Assembly: GCF_904846055.1 (NCBI RefSeq)
Contig: NZ_CAJGYV010000001.1
Location: 2,108,001 to 2,172,000 of the forward strand
DNA length: 64,000 nt
Direction of reading: 5' to 3'
Origin: Psychrobacter ciconiae
GTDB taxonomy: Bacteria > Pseudomonadota > Gammaproteobacteria > Pseudomonadales > Moraxellaceae
A program made the position numbers and the translations under genes. The first letter of the stretch is position 1, and each line of letters starts with the position of its first letter. The notes under the pieces are model-generated. The model made no database searches and was not told the DNA's origin. It worked only from the letters and a program-made list of their open reading frames with translations. Below are positions 18,371 to 28,257 of this stretch, one piece after another.

Positions 18371-18616
18371 TTAACGATTGAAATAGTCTTCATCGTCAAA
18401 AGAGGGCGCAAAGCCGCCTTGTTCGAGGTGCTGCATTTGTGATTGCACGGAGCGCTCATGTTGAATCCGCTGATAAATTTCTTCGCGGTGAACGGCGATA
18501 TCTTTTGGCGCATTAACCCCAAGGCGAACCTGATTGCCCTTGACCCCAAGGACGGTTACGCTGACCTCATCGCCAATCATTAAAGTTTCGCCCACACGGC
18601 GCGTCAGTATTAACAT
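18371..18616 (-). CDS. csrA: Carbon storage regulator CsrA (extended C-terminus)
   Basis: A post-transcriptional regulator that binds GGA motifs in mRNA leaders. [20 protein letters not shown] and [20 protein letters not shown] are nearly invariant CsrA sequences, and Arg44 of the RNA-binding tail is within the EIYQRI region ([11 protein letters not shown]). At 81 residues it is longer than E. coli CsrA (61). The extra tail ([20 protein letters not shown]) is polar and acidic, as in Acinetobacter and relatives. AAGGAG lies nine bases before the ATG. Gene order alaS-lysC-csrA on one strand matches many gamma-proteobacteria. Confidence 0.96.
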   Translation of the reverse strand: MLILTRRVGETLMIGDEVSVTVLGVKGNQVRLGVNAPKDIAVHREEIYQRIQHERSVQSQMQHLEQGGFAPSFDDEDYFNR

Positions 18617-19000
18617 GCGTCACACTCCTTATGTCGCAGCAACAAATTATCAATCATGAAATTACATCTCAATTTTTTCAGAATATCGCCATCATCTACT
18701 CAGATGATTCTTACTTTGCCATCAAATAATATTGATGGAGAATAACTACGGCTTTTTATCATCTTAGCGAACTTTGGTTGCTTTTAACAACAAAAGTTGT
18801 AAAATCAGTAAATTAGCCATCACTTAGCCCAAATGACTGCTTTATTATAGGGCGCGCAGGCGACCCTGTCACGGCTTTTCGCCAATTAAGGTCGCAATTG
18901 CACACCTCGGCAGTCACAAATGGCTAAAGATTACGGCAGATTTTCTAAAAACATTGCGATAGTGATGAGGAGCGTATCACAAAAAGCTGTCAAGTATCAA
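18617..19000. other. Intergenic region between lysC and csrA
   Basis: About 380 bp, no ORF or RNA gene recognised. It should contain the csrA promoter; I could not pick a convincing one, and no clear lysC terminator hairpin with a T-run is visible. Confidence 0.45.
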
Positions 19001-20284
19001 TCAGCTGGCGACTCGGCTTTCGCCATCGGCGCGATCAAGCCCAAAAGCGGTGTGCAATGATTTTACTGCCGCCTCAAGGTGCTGCTCTTGAATCAATACC
19101 GACACTTTAATTTCACTGGTTGAAATCATTTCGATATTGATGTTGTTTTCAGCCAAGGTTTGGAACATTTTACTGGCAACGCCTGCGTGTGAGCGCATCC
19201 CAACACCGACCAAAGACACTTTTACGACATCGCTTTTGCCTAAGACGTCAGCGGCGCCAATTTCGTCTTTAACTTTATCATTAACAACTTTGATGGCTTT
19301 ATCTAAGTCTGCACGGTTTACCGTAAAGCTAAAGTCGGTGGTGCCATTGGCAGAAAGATTTTGGACAATCATGTCAATTTCGATGTTGGCATCGCCAATC
19401 GGGGTCAAAATTGCCGATGCAATTCCTGGGCGGTCAGGAACGCCGCGAACCACGATTTTTGCCTCATCGCGGTTAAAGGCGATTCCTGAGATGATTGCCT
19501 GTTCCATGTTGTCTCCTTCGTCTATCGTAATTAAGGTGCCGACGTTGTTTTTAAAGTCGTCATCAAAGCTGCCATCGATGTTGTCATCGAAGCTTGATAA
19601 GACGCGCAAGGGCACGCCATATTTGCCCGCAAATTCAACTGAGCGGATTTGCAAAATTTTTGAGCCAAGGCTTGCCATTTCTAGCATTTCTTCAAAGGTA
19701 ATCTTTTTAAGCTTTTTGGCTTTTGAGGTGACGCGTGGGTCGGTGGTGTAAACGCCATCAACGTCGGTATAGATTTGGCATTCATCTGCGCCAAGCGCTG
19801 CTGCTAAAGCTACTCCTGTTGTGTCGGAGCCGCCGCGACCTAATGTGGTGGCATTGCCATTCTCATCGATACCTTGAAATCCTGCAACGATAACGACATT
19901 GCCGGAATCAAGCTGATCGCGGATATTTTTGTCATCTATCGATTCGATTCGCGCTTTACTATGGGCGCTATTAGTCTTAATGGCGACTTGGCGACCGGTA
20001 AAGGATTGCGCGCCGATGCCAAGCTCTTTGATTGCCATAGCAAGTAGCGATATGGACACCTGCTCGCCGGTTGAGACCATTTGGTCGTACTCGCGCGGGT
20101 CAGGCTGAATGCTTATCTGGCGGGCAAGGTCGATGAGGCGGTTGGTCTCGCCGCTCATGGCAGAAACGACAACGACGACTTGGTGACCGTTGTCGTGCCA
20201 GCTTTTAACGCGTTTGGCGACGTTTTTGATGCGGTCGATACTGCCCATGGAGGTGCCGCCATATTTTTGGACTATTAACGCCAT
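19001..20284 (-). CDS. lysC: Aspartate kinase
   Basis: A 427-residue monofunctional aspartokinase that phosphorylates aspartate, the first step to lysine, threonine and methionine. The kinase domain starts [20 protein letters not shown] and contains [14 protein letters not shown] and [16 protein letters not shown]. Two C-terminal ACT domains (about 265-420; [27 protein letters not shown]) carry feedback control. The length and the ACT arrangement resemble the Pseudomonas/Corynebacterium type, not E. coli LysC (449). Minus-strand order alaS-lysC-csrA is a conserved block. I saw no lysine riboswitch motifs upstream. Confidence 0.96.
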   Translation of the reverse strand: MALIVQKYGGTSMGSIDRIKNVAKRVKSWHDNGHQVVVVVSAMSGETNRLIDLARQISIQPDPREYDQMVSTGEQVSISLLAMAIKELGIGAQSFTGRQVAIKTNSAHSKARIESIDDKNIRDQLDSGNVVIVAGFQGIDENGNATTLGRGGSDTTGVALAAALGADECQIYTDVDGVYTTDPRVTSKAKKLKKITFEEMLEMASLGSKILQIRSVEFAGKYGVPLRVLSSFDDNIDGSFDDDFKNNVGTLITIDEGDNMEQAIISGIAFNRDEAKIVVRGVPDRPGIASAILTPIGDANIEIDMIVQNLSANGTTDFSFTVNRADLDKAIKVVNDKVKDEIGAADVLGKSDVVKVSLVGVGMRSHAGVASKMFQTLAENNINIEMISTSEIKVSVLIQEQHLEAAVKSLHTAFGLDRADGESRVAS

Positions 20285-20597
20285 AAAAAGTTACCTATAA
20301 ATCACTAGGCTTGCAAACATCGCCAATGCGGGATGAGCTGCAGCCAAATTGTAAAATCACGTCGCTGAAAGGTCATCAAAAGACGCCTTATGAAATCTGC
20401 AATTCAAGCTTTAAAATGATAAGCCTAATAAGCTTCAGTTGCGAGGTACTTTATATCATATTTACACAAAAAATTTAAGCGCTAGCCTTACAATGATTGA
20501 TGACGATTGGTCATAGCGCTTATAACCAATCGTGTAAAATGAGCGGTTCTTTCTTATTACTTCAAGATTTAATATCGATTAATCTTAAGCTTCTATT
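20285..20597. other. Intergenic region between alaS and lysC
   Basis: 313 bp without coding potential. It holds the lysC leader. I checked it for the conserved lysine riboswitch core and did not find it. Confidence 0.5.
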
Positions 20598-23270
20598 TTA
20601 AGCTTCGAGTTTCGGTTTGAGCCAGTCGCTAAGATTTTTGATAACTGCTTCGGTATTATCCGCTTTTGGAGCGCCGCCTTGAGCATAGTCCGGCTTCCCG
20701 CCGCCTTTGCCGCCAAGCTCGCCTGCCAAATGACGGATGATGTCGCCTGCTTTGACTTTGCCAGTCAACGATTTAGCCACGCTTGCTGCCATTGCCAATT
20801 GACCGTCTTTATCACCAACTAACACAATCACGCTGTCGCTAAGTTTTGATTTGACATCGTCCATCAAGGGGCGGATAGATTTGCCATCGATTCCGGAGAG
20901 TAGGCTAACAAGCACTTTGGTGCCGTTGATTTCTTGAACGCTGTCCATAAGATTTGCCGCTTGGTTACTGGCAAGCTTTTGCTCTAAGCGCTCGATTTGT
21001 TTTTCAAGCTCGCGCAGCTTTTCGCTCATAATTTGGATACGATCGGCAATCTCAGGGCGTTTGATTTTTAGGCGGCTTGCAAGGGTGCTTAATTGGTGCT
21101 CGCCGTCTTGCAGATATTTGACCGCTGCCATGCCGGTGAGCGCTTCAATCCGGCGGATTCCGGCAGCGATACCAGACTCGCTGATGATTTTAAACATCCC
21201 AATATCACCGGTGCGCTCAACGTGAAGACCACCGCAAAGCTCGATAGAAAATGGCTGTGATTTGCCGTCAATAGCATGCTCGCCCATAGTCAAGACGCGG
21301 ACTTCATCGCCGTATTTTTCGCCAAACAGCGCCATCGCGCCCGCTTGCATCGCCTCATCAATGCTCATATATCGGCTACAAGCTTCAGTGTTGGCTTGGA
21401 TTTGCTCGTTGACCAAGCGCTCAATTAAGCTGATTTGTGCTTCAGTCACCGGTTTATCAAAGGAAAAGTCAAAGCGCAGAATCTCGCTTGACACCAAAGA
21501 GCCTTTTTGGGTGACGCTATCGCCAAGGACATGACGCAAAGCGGCGTGAAGTAAATGTGTTGCTGAGTGGTTTTTGGCACTGGCGGCACGGATGCTGGAT
21601 TGAACTTGAGCGTCAGCAGTTTGCGCCGCACGGATTTCGCCCATACTGACCACGCCATGATGAATGATGGCTTGACCAGATTTTTTAGTATCTTGAACAT
21701 CAAACACGCCAGATTCGGTATGAATTTGCCCAAGCTCGCCAACTTGACCGCCGCCTTCAGCATAAAACGGCGTTTTATCAAGCACCAAAACGCCCTCAGC
21801 GCCTTCGGTTAAGCTATCAACGGCTTTACCATCGCTATAAAGGGCGCTGATGGTGACGTTATTATCGGTCAAGCGCTCATAACCTAAAAACTCGGTTGGC
21901 GCATCGACCTTGACCACTTGGCTGTAATCGACGTCAAATTTACCCGCATCGCGAGCACGAGCGCGCTGAGCCTGCATGTGCTCCTCAAACTCGCCTTCAT
22001 TAATGGTAATGCCGCGCTCACGGGTAATGTCAGCGGTCAAATCTAGCGGAAAGCCATAAGTGTCATAAAGCTTAAAGGCAGCAGCGCCGGATAACTCATC
22101 ACCCGACTTGATCGAATCAAGCTCATTGGCAAGCAGCTTTAGACCTTGAGCAAGCGTTTTCGCAAATTGCGTTTCTTCTTTTAAAATCGCCGTTTCGATG
22201 AACGCTTGCTTTTCGATAAGTTCAGGGTAGGCATCGCCCATGATAGTACCAAGAGGTGCCACCATTTTGTAAAAAAACTCACCGTCCGCGCCAAGTTTAT
22301 TGCCATGACGAACCGCTCGGCGGATGATTCGGCGCAGCACATAACCGCGACCTTCATTGCTTGGCATCACGCCATCGGCAATCAAAAAGGACACCGCGCG
22401 GATATGATCAGCGATCACTTTTAAGGACGCTTGCTGCTCGTTGTTGATGCTTAAAATGTCGGCTGCCGCATCCATCAACTGGGTGAAAATATCAATCTCA
22501 TAGTTGCCATGGACGCCTTGCATGATGGCGCTGATGCGCTCAAGTCCCATTCCAGTATCGACGCTAGGCTTTGGCAGCGGCAGCATCGTACCGTCTTTTT
22601 GGCGATTAAACTGCATAAATACGCAGTTCCAAATCTCAATATAGCGGTCGCCATCTTCTTCAGGCGTCCCCGGAAGACCACCTTCGATGTCAGCGCCATG
22701 GTCGAAAAATACCTCGGTACAAGGTCCACAAGGTCCGGTATCACCCATCGTCCAAAAGTTGTCGGAGGCAAATGGCGCGCCTTTGTTGTCCCCAATACGA
22801 ATGATGCGCTCTTCTGATAAACCAATATCGTTGTGCCAAATATCAAACGCCTCATCGTCGGTATGATAAACCGTCACATAAAGCTTGTCTTTATCGATAT
22901 TGAGCCAGTCTTTTGAGGTTAAAAACTCCCAAATATAAGCAATGCCGTCTTTTTTAAAATAATCACCAAAAGAAAAGTTGCCAAGCATCTCAAAAAAGGT
23001 ATGGTGGCGCGCCGTGTAGCCAACGTTGTCCAAATCATTATGTTTTCCGCCAGCGCGAACGCACTTTTGCGAGGTCACTGCCCGCGTGTAATCGCGCGGC
23101 TCAAGCCCTAAGAACGTCTCTTTAAACTGATTCATCCCCGCGTTGGTAAATAGTAGCGTTGGGTCATTAAACGGAATCAAGCTTGATGAGGGCACATGGG
23201 AATGCTGCTTGCTTTCAAAAAAGCGGATAAAAGCATCGCGAATGTCGGCTGAGCGAAAAGGTTGGCTCAC
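20598..23270 (-). CDS. alaS: Alanyl-tRNA synthetase
   Basis: An 890-residue class II synthetase. Motif 1 region [20 protein letters not shown], the catalytic core ([14 protein letters not shown]), the editing-domain zinc ligands [15 protein letters not shown] and [13 protein letters not shown], and the C-terminal Gly-rich C-Ala domain ([14 protein letters not shown]) are all present. Translation begins at a GTG codon at 23270, with AAGGAG seven bases upstream and the conserved [18 protein letters not shown] start. Length is close to E. coli AlaS (876). Confidence 0.97.
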   Translation of the reverse strand: MSQPFRSADIRDAFIRFFESKQHSHVPSSSLIPFNDPTLLFTNAGMNQFKETFLGLEPRDYTRAVTSQKCVRAGGKHNDLDNVGYTARHHTFFEMLGNFSFGDYFKKDGIAYIWEFLTSKDWLNIDKDKLYVTVYHTDDEAFDIWHNDIGLSEERIIRIGDNKGAPFASDNFWTMGDTGPCGPCTEVFFDHGADIEGGLPGTPEEDGDRYIEIWNCVFMQFNRQKDGTMLPLPKPSVDTGMGLERISAIMQGVHGNYEIDIFTQLMDAAADILSINNEQQASLKVIADHIRAVSFLIADGVMPSNEGRGYVLRRIIRRAVRHGNKLGADGEFFYKMVAPLGTIMGDAYPELIEKQAFIETAILKEETQFAKTLAQGLKLLANELDSIKSGDELSGAAAFKLYDTYGFPLDLTADITRERGITINEGEFEEHMQAQRARARDAGKFDVDYSQVVKVDAPTEFLGYERLTDNNVTISALYSDGKAVDSLTEGAEGVLVLDKTPFYAEGGGQVGELGQIHTESGVFDVQDTKKSGQAIIHHGVVSMGEIRAAQTADAQVQSSIRAASAKNHSATHLLHAALRHVLGDSVTQKGSLVSSEILRFDFSFDKPVTEAQISLIERLVNEQIQANTEACSRYMSIDEAMQAGAMALFGEKYGDEVRVLTMGEHAIDGKSQPFSIELCGGLHVERTGDIGMFKIISESGIAAGIRRIEALTGMAAVKYLQDGEHQLSTLASRLKIKRPEIADRIQIMSEKLRELEKQIERLEQKLASNQAANLMDSVQEINGTKVLVSLLSGIDGKSIRPLMDDVKSKLSDSVIVLVGDKDGQLAMAASVAKSLTGKVKAGDIIRHLAGELGGKGGGKPDYAQGGAPKADNTEAVIKNLSDWLKPKLEA

Positions 23271-23772
23271 AAAAGCTCCTTAAAAACGAAATAAAAGGCG
23301 GAATGGTCACAATTTTAGCACAATCGCCAATCGCTTGTGAAAATTTCAGCCAAGTGTAATATCGGTAAATTTTATCGCTAATCAGTGATAAAGCTAATTA
23401 CAGATTGCTTAAAATAGGTGCAGCTGATTTATATAGCGGAGCGAAAAGGAAGGTCAATCGCAATGTAACCGCTGATCTTTTGAAAAGCGTTTGAGGGGGG
23501 TTGTGCCAAAAGGGAGATTTGAGGTAGGGGAGGTTTTTGGGCTTGGACTGATTTTTCTGTAAATCAATACTTGGAAGGTCTAATAGTTTTTATTGTAAGA
23601 GGCGATCAAATAGGCTGAAAGCTAAGACCTCAACCAACTCCATAATACTATCATGGTTTTTAATGATTGTCAGTTTATTTATCTGCCTTGCAAGACTACA
23701 TTAATCTCTTACTTTTTATAAGGAATTAGGTTATAAATAAGCTATACCCACAACCACTATGAGGATTGCGTT
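23271..23772. other. Intergenic region upstream of alaS and the small membrane protein
   Basis: About 500 bp between divergent genes. One stretch near 23490-23550 is G-rich on the plus strand. No ORF, tRNA or clear hairpin is seen; promoters for both genes must lie here. Confidence 0.45.
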
Positions 23773-23985
23773 ATGAACTGGCATTTATTTTCGGTAATCT
23801 ATTCTATGGCAGCCACGGTTTTGATTGGCATTCTTATTATCGCTGCCCTTATTTCAGGATTTAATCAAATCCCTCATATTTGGATAGCGGTCGGACTTGG
23901 CTTTTTACTTGCCGTTCCTGCCGGTCTTTTCTTTACTAAAAAAGTTGGCAGCATCACAGGGGAAGAAGAGGGTTATAAAGTTTAA
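23773..23985 (+). CDS. Small two-helix membrane protein
   Basis: A 70-residue protein of unknown function. Two hydrophobic helices are evident (about 8-29, IYSMAATVLIGILIIAALIS, and 35-55, IWIAVGLGFLLAVPAGLFF), followed by a short charged tail KKVGSITGEEEGYKV. The start lies about ten bases after GAGGA (23761-23765). It is followed by a strong terminator, which supports its being a real, separately transcribed gene. It is not part of an obvious operon. I do not recognise a named family. Confidence 0.75.
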   Translation: MNWHLFSVIYSMAATVLIGILIIAALISGFNQIPHIWIAVGLGFLLAVPAGLFFTKKVGSITGEEEGYKV

Positions 23986-24006
23986 TAAATGCCAATGTTC
24001 CTCATT

Positions 24007-24037
24007 AAAAAACAGCGCTCGGTGGCGCTGTTTTTTT
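24007..24037. terminator. Terminator between small membrane protein and L,D-transpeptidase
   Basis: AAAACAGCGC and GCGCTGTTTTTTT pair around TCGGTG, with T-runs for both converging genes. Confidence 0.9.
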
Positions 24038-24079
24038 ATGGGATAAATACCTAATAAAGTTAAAGAGACCGTTAAAAAA

Positions 24080-25474
24080 CTATTTCAATTCAACCGTCGC
24101 GCCGTTATCGATGTTGGCATAAACTTCTAAGACATCCCAGTTGGTCAAGCGAACGCAGCCTGCTGACGCCTGACGGCTGATGCCTTCAGGTTTTGGTGAG
24201 CCATGAAGTCCGTAAGAGGGTTTGGACAGCCCCATCCAAACCACGCCAACAGGGCTGTTAGGTCCAGGTGGTAGCATGTGAACTTGTTTTTGGTCACCTT
24301 CGCCAACGGTGGCTTTGTACCATGGCATTTTAACTTTGTTAACGATTTTGAACGTCCCTTGCGGTGATGGGGTGCTGTCACTACCAATGGTGGTCGGGTA
24401 GGTTGCAACCAGTTTATCACCATTATAAGCGTAAAGCGTTTTGTCAGCTTTGTTAGCAACGACGCGGGTAATGCGCTGATTTAAAGGGTCACGCGTATTC
24501 AGAACGGTAATGGTTTCGCCGGCTTTATAGGATTTGTTCTTATTCAGCTTTTCTAAATAGCGCACATCCATATGGAAGCGCTCGCCAAGCATCTCTTTGA
24601 TGTTTTCATAATAAAGCCCTTTCATTTTAGACTTGGCTTCAGCGCTGGCAGGGATGGCAGCAAACTTGGTGTTGACATCCTCATCAGTTAACGTGTAGCT
24701 GACCAAAACCGGCTTGTTTGCTGGAACATTTTTAATAAGGGCGTCCCATGTTTTTTGGTCCATTGTCCCTGTGGGTTTTAGACCTTTCATATTTTGAAAG
24801 TTAATGAGCGCTTTTTTACTGTTCATTCCCCAGCCCCCGTCAATGGGTCCTGGAGAGGCGTGATTCCAGTCAAGTAGGGCTTGCAGCTTGATGGTCATCG
24901 CTGAGTTGACTTTCATATTTGGTGACCAAACTGCGTCGTTCACTTGCTTGGCGTAGCTTGATAGATCAAGGGTGGTGTGTTTTTTGCCATCAATATTTTC
25001 GATACTTTTAATGGCGGCAGCAGCGGCATCGGTAGAGCTACTTGCTTTTTGCTGATTCAGGTTATAATCGTTAATTTGCTCCGAGGTCATGCCAGTTGGC
25101 CAGGTTTGTGTTGGGGCTGCGACCGCTTGACCGTCGGTGATGTCATCAAAGCCGTCAGATTGCGCATCTTGTAAAACTGCGGCGGTGGCAGCAACGGGCG
25201 CTGCTACCGCTGGGGCTTTTTGTTTGTGTTCAATCAACTGATTTAAGCGGTCGTTGGTTTTGGCAGTTGATGTTTGAGGATTATTTTCTGCTTGAGCGAT
25301 GGCAACGGCTCTTGCCGTGCTGTTTTCTTTAATCTCAAGGCTGGTTTTGACCGCTAAGTTAGCTGAATTTGAATTGATTTTTTTTGAATCAATAGGAGCA
25401 GCATTACTTGGCATTGCGATTGAAGCACTAAGGGCAGCAAGCGTGATTGCAGCAATAAGTGGCTTTATTTTCAT
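24080..25474 (-). CDS. L,D-transpeptidase with peptidoglycan-binding domain
   Basis: A 464-residue secreted YkuD-type enzyme that cross-links or modifies peptidoglycan, or anchors proteins to it. The signal peptide is MKIKPLIAAITLAALSASIA...NAAP. An Ala/Gln-rich linker follows. A peptidoglycan-binding repeat lies at about 185-250 (SKKALINFQNMKGLKPTGTM), and a LysM-like segment follows (LEKLNKNKSYKAGETITVLN). The YkuD catalytic domain at the C-terminus has LHGSPKPEGI and the active-site SAGCVRLTNWDV. ATG 25474 is preferred over the GTG at 25486 because it gives a clean signal peptide. Confidence 0.93.
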   Translation of the reverse strand: MKIKPLIAAITLAALSASIAMPSNAAPIDSKKINSNSANLAVKTSLEIKENSTARAVAIAQAENNPQTSTAKTNDRLNQLIEHKQKAPAVAAPVAATAAVLQDAQSDGFDDITDGQAVAAPTQTWPTGMTSEQINDYNLNQQKASSSTDAAAAAIKSIENIDGKKHTTLDLSSYAKQVNDAVWSPNMKVNSAMTIKLQALLDWNHASPGPIDGGWGMNSKKALINFQNMKGLKPTGTMDQKTWDALIKNVPANKPVLVSYTLTDEDVNTKFAAIPASAEAKSKMKGLYYENIKEMLGERFHMDVRYLEKLNKNKSYKAGETITVLNTRDPLNQRITRVVANKADKTLYAYNGDKLVATYPTTIGSDSTPSPQGTFKIVNKVKMPWYKATVGEGDQKQVHMLPPGPNSPVGVVWMGLSKPSYGLHGSPKPEGISRQASAGCVRLTNWDVLEVYANIDNGATVELK

Positions 25475-25858
25475 AAGGTTAGTCACCGATTATCAGGGTT
25501 GATGGCGATATTATGCGCATTATTGTAGGCTATCGCAAACTTTTGATATATCTTTTTTTACCATTTATCCTTTATAAGTGTTTTTGTTGGTAACGGGTGA
25601 GCTTCTAGCAAAGGTTGCGATAAGTTGTTATAAATTAAGCATAATTGCGAAAGGTTAAGAAAGGTTGATTAAAACGTTAACTGAGATAATCATCAAAACA
25701 TGGCGTCTCATTGGCGCATGAGATTAATTGCGTTTATAATGCTGGGTTATATAACAGGCTTAGCAATGATGATTAAGCAGCGTTAAGATTTTTAATCTGA
25801 AACGATATTTTGATTAGAAGTTGCTGAGCTTTCAAGGCTTAATGATATAAGGGTTCAT
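25475..25858. other. Divergent promoter region between ldt and prmB
   Basis: About 385 bp of AT-rich DNA without coding potential; no RNA gene or repeat recognised. Confidence 0.45.
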
Positions 25859-27028
25859 ATGACCGATCACCAAACGATGAGCGCTGAAGAGTTTCAGCGG
25901 CAATTTGCTTCTGATAGTGACTTTAATTTGGAAGGTGAGGCGCTGTTTGAGGCGGCAGAAGGTAGCTTTCATCCGGCGGTAGACTTGCAGCGGGAGCTTG
26001 ATGAGGCTCGCGAGCAGCTCTTTAGCATCCGCGACTTTATTCGCTTTGCAGTAACGCAGCTTCGCAGTCATGATGTGGTGGTGGCGCAAGGAACGACGGA
26101 CGAGTTTGCCGAGGCGTCAGCATTGGTGCTGCACTGCTTGTCGCTTGATTGGTCAGCCAACGAGCAGGTGCTTGACTGCCGCTTGACCCAATCTGAAAAA
26201 CAGGCGGTATTAAATTTGCTTGAGGTGCGAATTGTTGAGCGAAAACCTTTAAGCTATTTGATTAATTTGGCTTATTTTTGTGGTTTGCCGTTTTATGTGG
26301 ATGAGCGCGTTTTAATTCCAAGATCGCCCATTGCTGAATTGATCCGCCAACAGTTTTATCCTTATTTTGATGTCACGGATTTGGCAAAACCCATTATTCA
26401 AAATGAAGATGGCTCAGAGGAGTTTTTTGACCACGGTCTTGAAATCAAGCAGCTGTCTCAGCCTGAGCGGATTTTGGATTTGTGTACCGGATCAGGTTGC
26501 ATTGCCATTGCCTTAGCGACACGCTTTGTCGATGCGCTCGTTGATGCTGTTGATATTGACAAAGCAGCGCTCGAGGTGGCAATGGTCAATGTCGACCACC
26601 ACGATTTAGGACATCAAGTCAACGTGATTGAGTCGGATTTGTTTGCTAAGCTGCCCCCTGAGCATCAGTATGAGCTGATTGTCACCAACCCGCCTTACGT
26701 TGATGCAGCAGTGATGGCAGATTTGCCGCCTGAGTTTTTGCATGAGCCTGAGCATGCGCTAGCCGCCGGTCAAGATGGGTTGGATTTGGTGCATCGCATT
26801 TTATTTACCGCTCCCGATTACTTAAGTCCTGAAGGGCTTTTGGTCTGTGAAGTGGGCGATAGTGAATGGGCACTTTGCCAAGCGTATCCGGAAATTCAAT
26901 TTGAATGGCTAAAATTTGCTCACGGTGGTCACGGTATTTTTGCGATTACCTTTAATGAATTGATGGAATACCGCGAGCTATTTGCGCGTTACGTTCGGAT
27001 GCTTGATAACGCTGAGCGACCACTTTGA
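25859..27028 (+). CDS. prmB: Ribosomal protein L3 glutamine methyltransferase PrmB
   Basis: A SAM-dependent HemK-family enzyme methylating a glutamine of L3. The catalytic NPPY is in ELIVTNPPYVDAAVM, SAM motif I in ILDLCTGSGCIAIALATRF, and substrate-contact residues in PEHALAAGQDGLDLVHRI. At 389 residues it is about 80 longer than E. coli PrmB (310). The extra length lies in an acidic N-terminus (first about 45 residues) and an insertion before motif I (KPIIQNEDGSEEFFDHGLEI). It precedes aroC by 84 bp on the same strand; prmB-aroC adjacency is conserved in gamma-proteobacteria and supports PrmB over PrmC. Confidence 0.92.
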   Translation: MTDHQTMSAEEFQRQFASDSDFNLEGEALFEAAEGSFHPAVDLQRELDEAREQLFSIRDFIRFAVTQLRSHDVVVAQGTTDEFAEASALVLHCLSLDWSANEQVLDCRLTQSEKQAVLNLLEVRIVERKPLSYLINLAYFCGLPFYVDERVLIPRSPIAELIRQQFYPYFDVTDLAKPIIQNEDGSEEFFDHGLEIKQLSQPERILDLCTGSGCIAIALATRFVDALVDAVDIDKAALEVAMVNVDHHDLGHQVNVIESDLFAKLPPEHQYELIVTNPPYVDAAVMADLPPEFLHEPEHALAAGQDGLDLVHRILFTAPDYLSPEGLLVCEVGDSEWALCQAYPEIQFEWLKFAHGGHGIFAITFNELMEYRELFARYVRMLDNAERPL

Positions 27029-27112
27029 TCAAAAAACCACTCAAAAAATCAAAACCACGCTCAATACAATGTTGCTCAATTTATAATTGGAAATGAATAC
27101 AAAAGGATTGTC

Positions 27113-28216
27113 ATGGCAGGAAATACTATTGGTCAGCTGTTTCGGGTGACGACGTGCGGTGAGTCGCATGGCGTAGGGCTTTTGGCAATCGTTGATGGCG
27201 TGCCGCCGGGGCTTTCGCTTTGTGAGGCAGACTTGCAGGTGGATCTGGACAGACGTAAACCGGGGTCGTCAAAATACTCGACCCAGCGCCGCGAGGATGA
27301 CACCGTTGAGATTGTTTCTGGTGTTTTTGAAGGTAAAACCACCGGAACGTCGATTGGGCTTTTGATTCGCAATACCAACCAAAAATCCAAAGACTATAGC
27401 GAGATTAAAGACACCTTTCGCCCCGGTCATGCCGATTATACCTATAGCATGAAGTTTGGCTTTCGCGATTATCGCGGCGGCGGTCGCTCATCGGCTCGCG
27501 AAACGGCAATGCGCGTGGCAGCAGGTGCGATTGCAAAAAAGTATCTGCTTGACCGCTTAGGCGTTGAGATTCACGGTCACGTTACCCAAATTGGCAGTGA
27601 AAAAGCGGCTGTTGAAGACACCAAAAATATCGATTGGGACTTTGTAAATAGCAATCCGTTTTTTTGTGCGGATGAAAGTGCCATTCCAAGATTTGAAGCG
27701 CTCATTGATAGCCTTCGCCGTGAAGGCACAAGCTGCGGCGCTCGCCTTGAAATTATCGCAAGCCGCGTTCCTGTCGGACTTGGTGAGCCGGTTTTTGACC
27801 GCTTGGACGCTGACATTGCCCATGCGATGATGAGTATTAACGCGGTAAAAGGCGTTGAGATTGGCGATGGCATGGCAGTGGCTGAGCAGTTTGGTCATAG
27901 CGCCCGCGACGAGCTGACGCCAACGAGATTTACCGCTAATCATTCAGGCGGCATTTTGGGCGGTATTTCCTCAGGTCAGGACATCAAAGTCAGTATTGCC
28001 TTAAAACCAACCTCAAGCATCACCACCGCCGGCAAAAGCATTAACACGCAAGGCGAAGCTGTCGATATGCTGACCAAAGGTCGTCACGATCCGTGCGTTG
28101 GTGTTCGTGCAGCGCCCATTGCTGAGGCGATGCTTGCCATCGTTATTCTTGACCATTATTTGCGCCATCGTGGTCAAAATGCTGATGTTATTCCGCCGAT
28201 TAATGCTATTGTTTAA
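27113..28216 (+). CDS. aroC: Chorismate synthase
   Basis: A 367-residue FMN-dependent enzyme converting EPSP to chorismate, the last common step of aromatic synthesis. The signatures [50 protein letters not shown] and [10 protein letters not shown] are all present. AAAAGGATTGTC precedes the ATG. It is downstream of prmB as in E. coli. Length is normal (E. coli 361). Confidence 0.97.
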   Translation: MAGNTIGQLFRVTTCGESHGVGLLAIVDGVPPGLSLCEADLQVDLDRRKPGSSKYSTQRREDDTVEIVSGVFEGKTTGTSIGLLIRNTNQKSKDYSEIKDTFRPGHADYTYSMKFGFRDYRGGGRSSARETAMRVAAGAIAKKYLLDRLGVEIHGHVTQIGSEKAAVEDTKNIDWDFVNSNPFFCADESAIPRFEALIDSLRREGTSCGARLEIIASRVPVGLGEPVFDRLDADIAHAMMSINAVKGVEIGDGMAVAEQFGHSARDELTPTRFTANHSGGILGGISSGQDIKVSIALKPTSSITTAGKSINTQGEAVDMLTKGRHDPCVGVRAAPIAEAMLAIVILDHYLRHRGQNADVIPPINAIV

Positions 28217-28220
28217 CTTT

Positions 28221-28257
28221 TAAACTTATCCGTTATCATTGATAAACGGTAAGTTTA
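28221..28257. terminator. Hairpin between convergent aroC and creC
   Basis: TAAACTTATCCGTT and AACGGTAAGTTTA form an imperfect stem overlapping the creC stop codon. It lacks a long T-run, so strong intrinsic termination is uncertain. Confidence 0.55.

Noticed and set aside
20285..20597. Lysine riboswitch upstream of lysC
   Set aside because: The conserved core motifs are absent and the leader is short and AT-rich.
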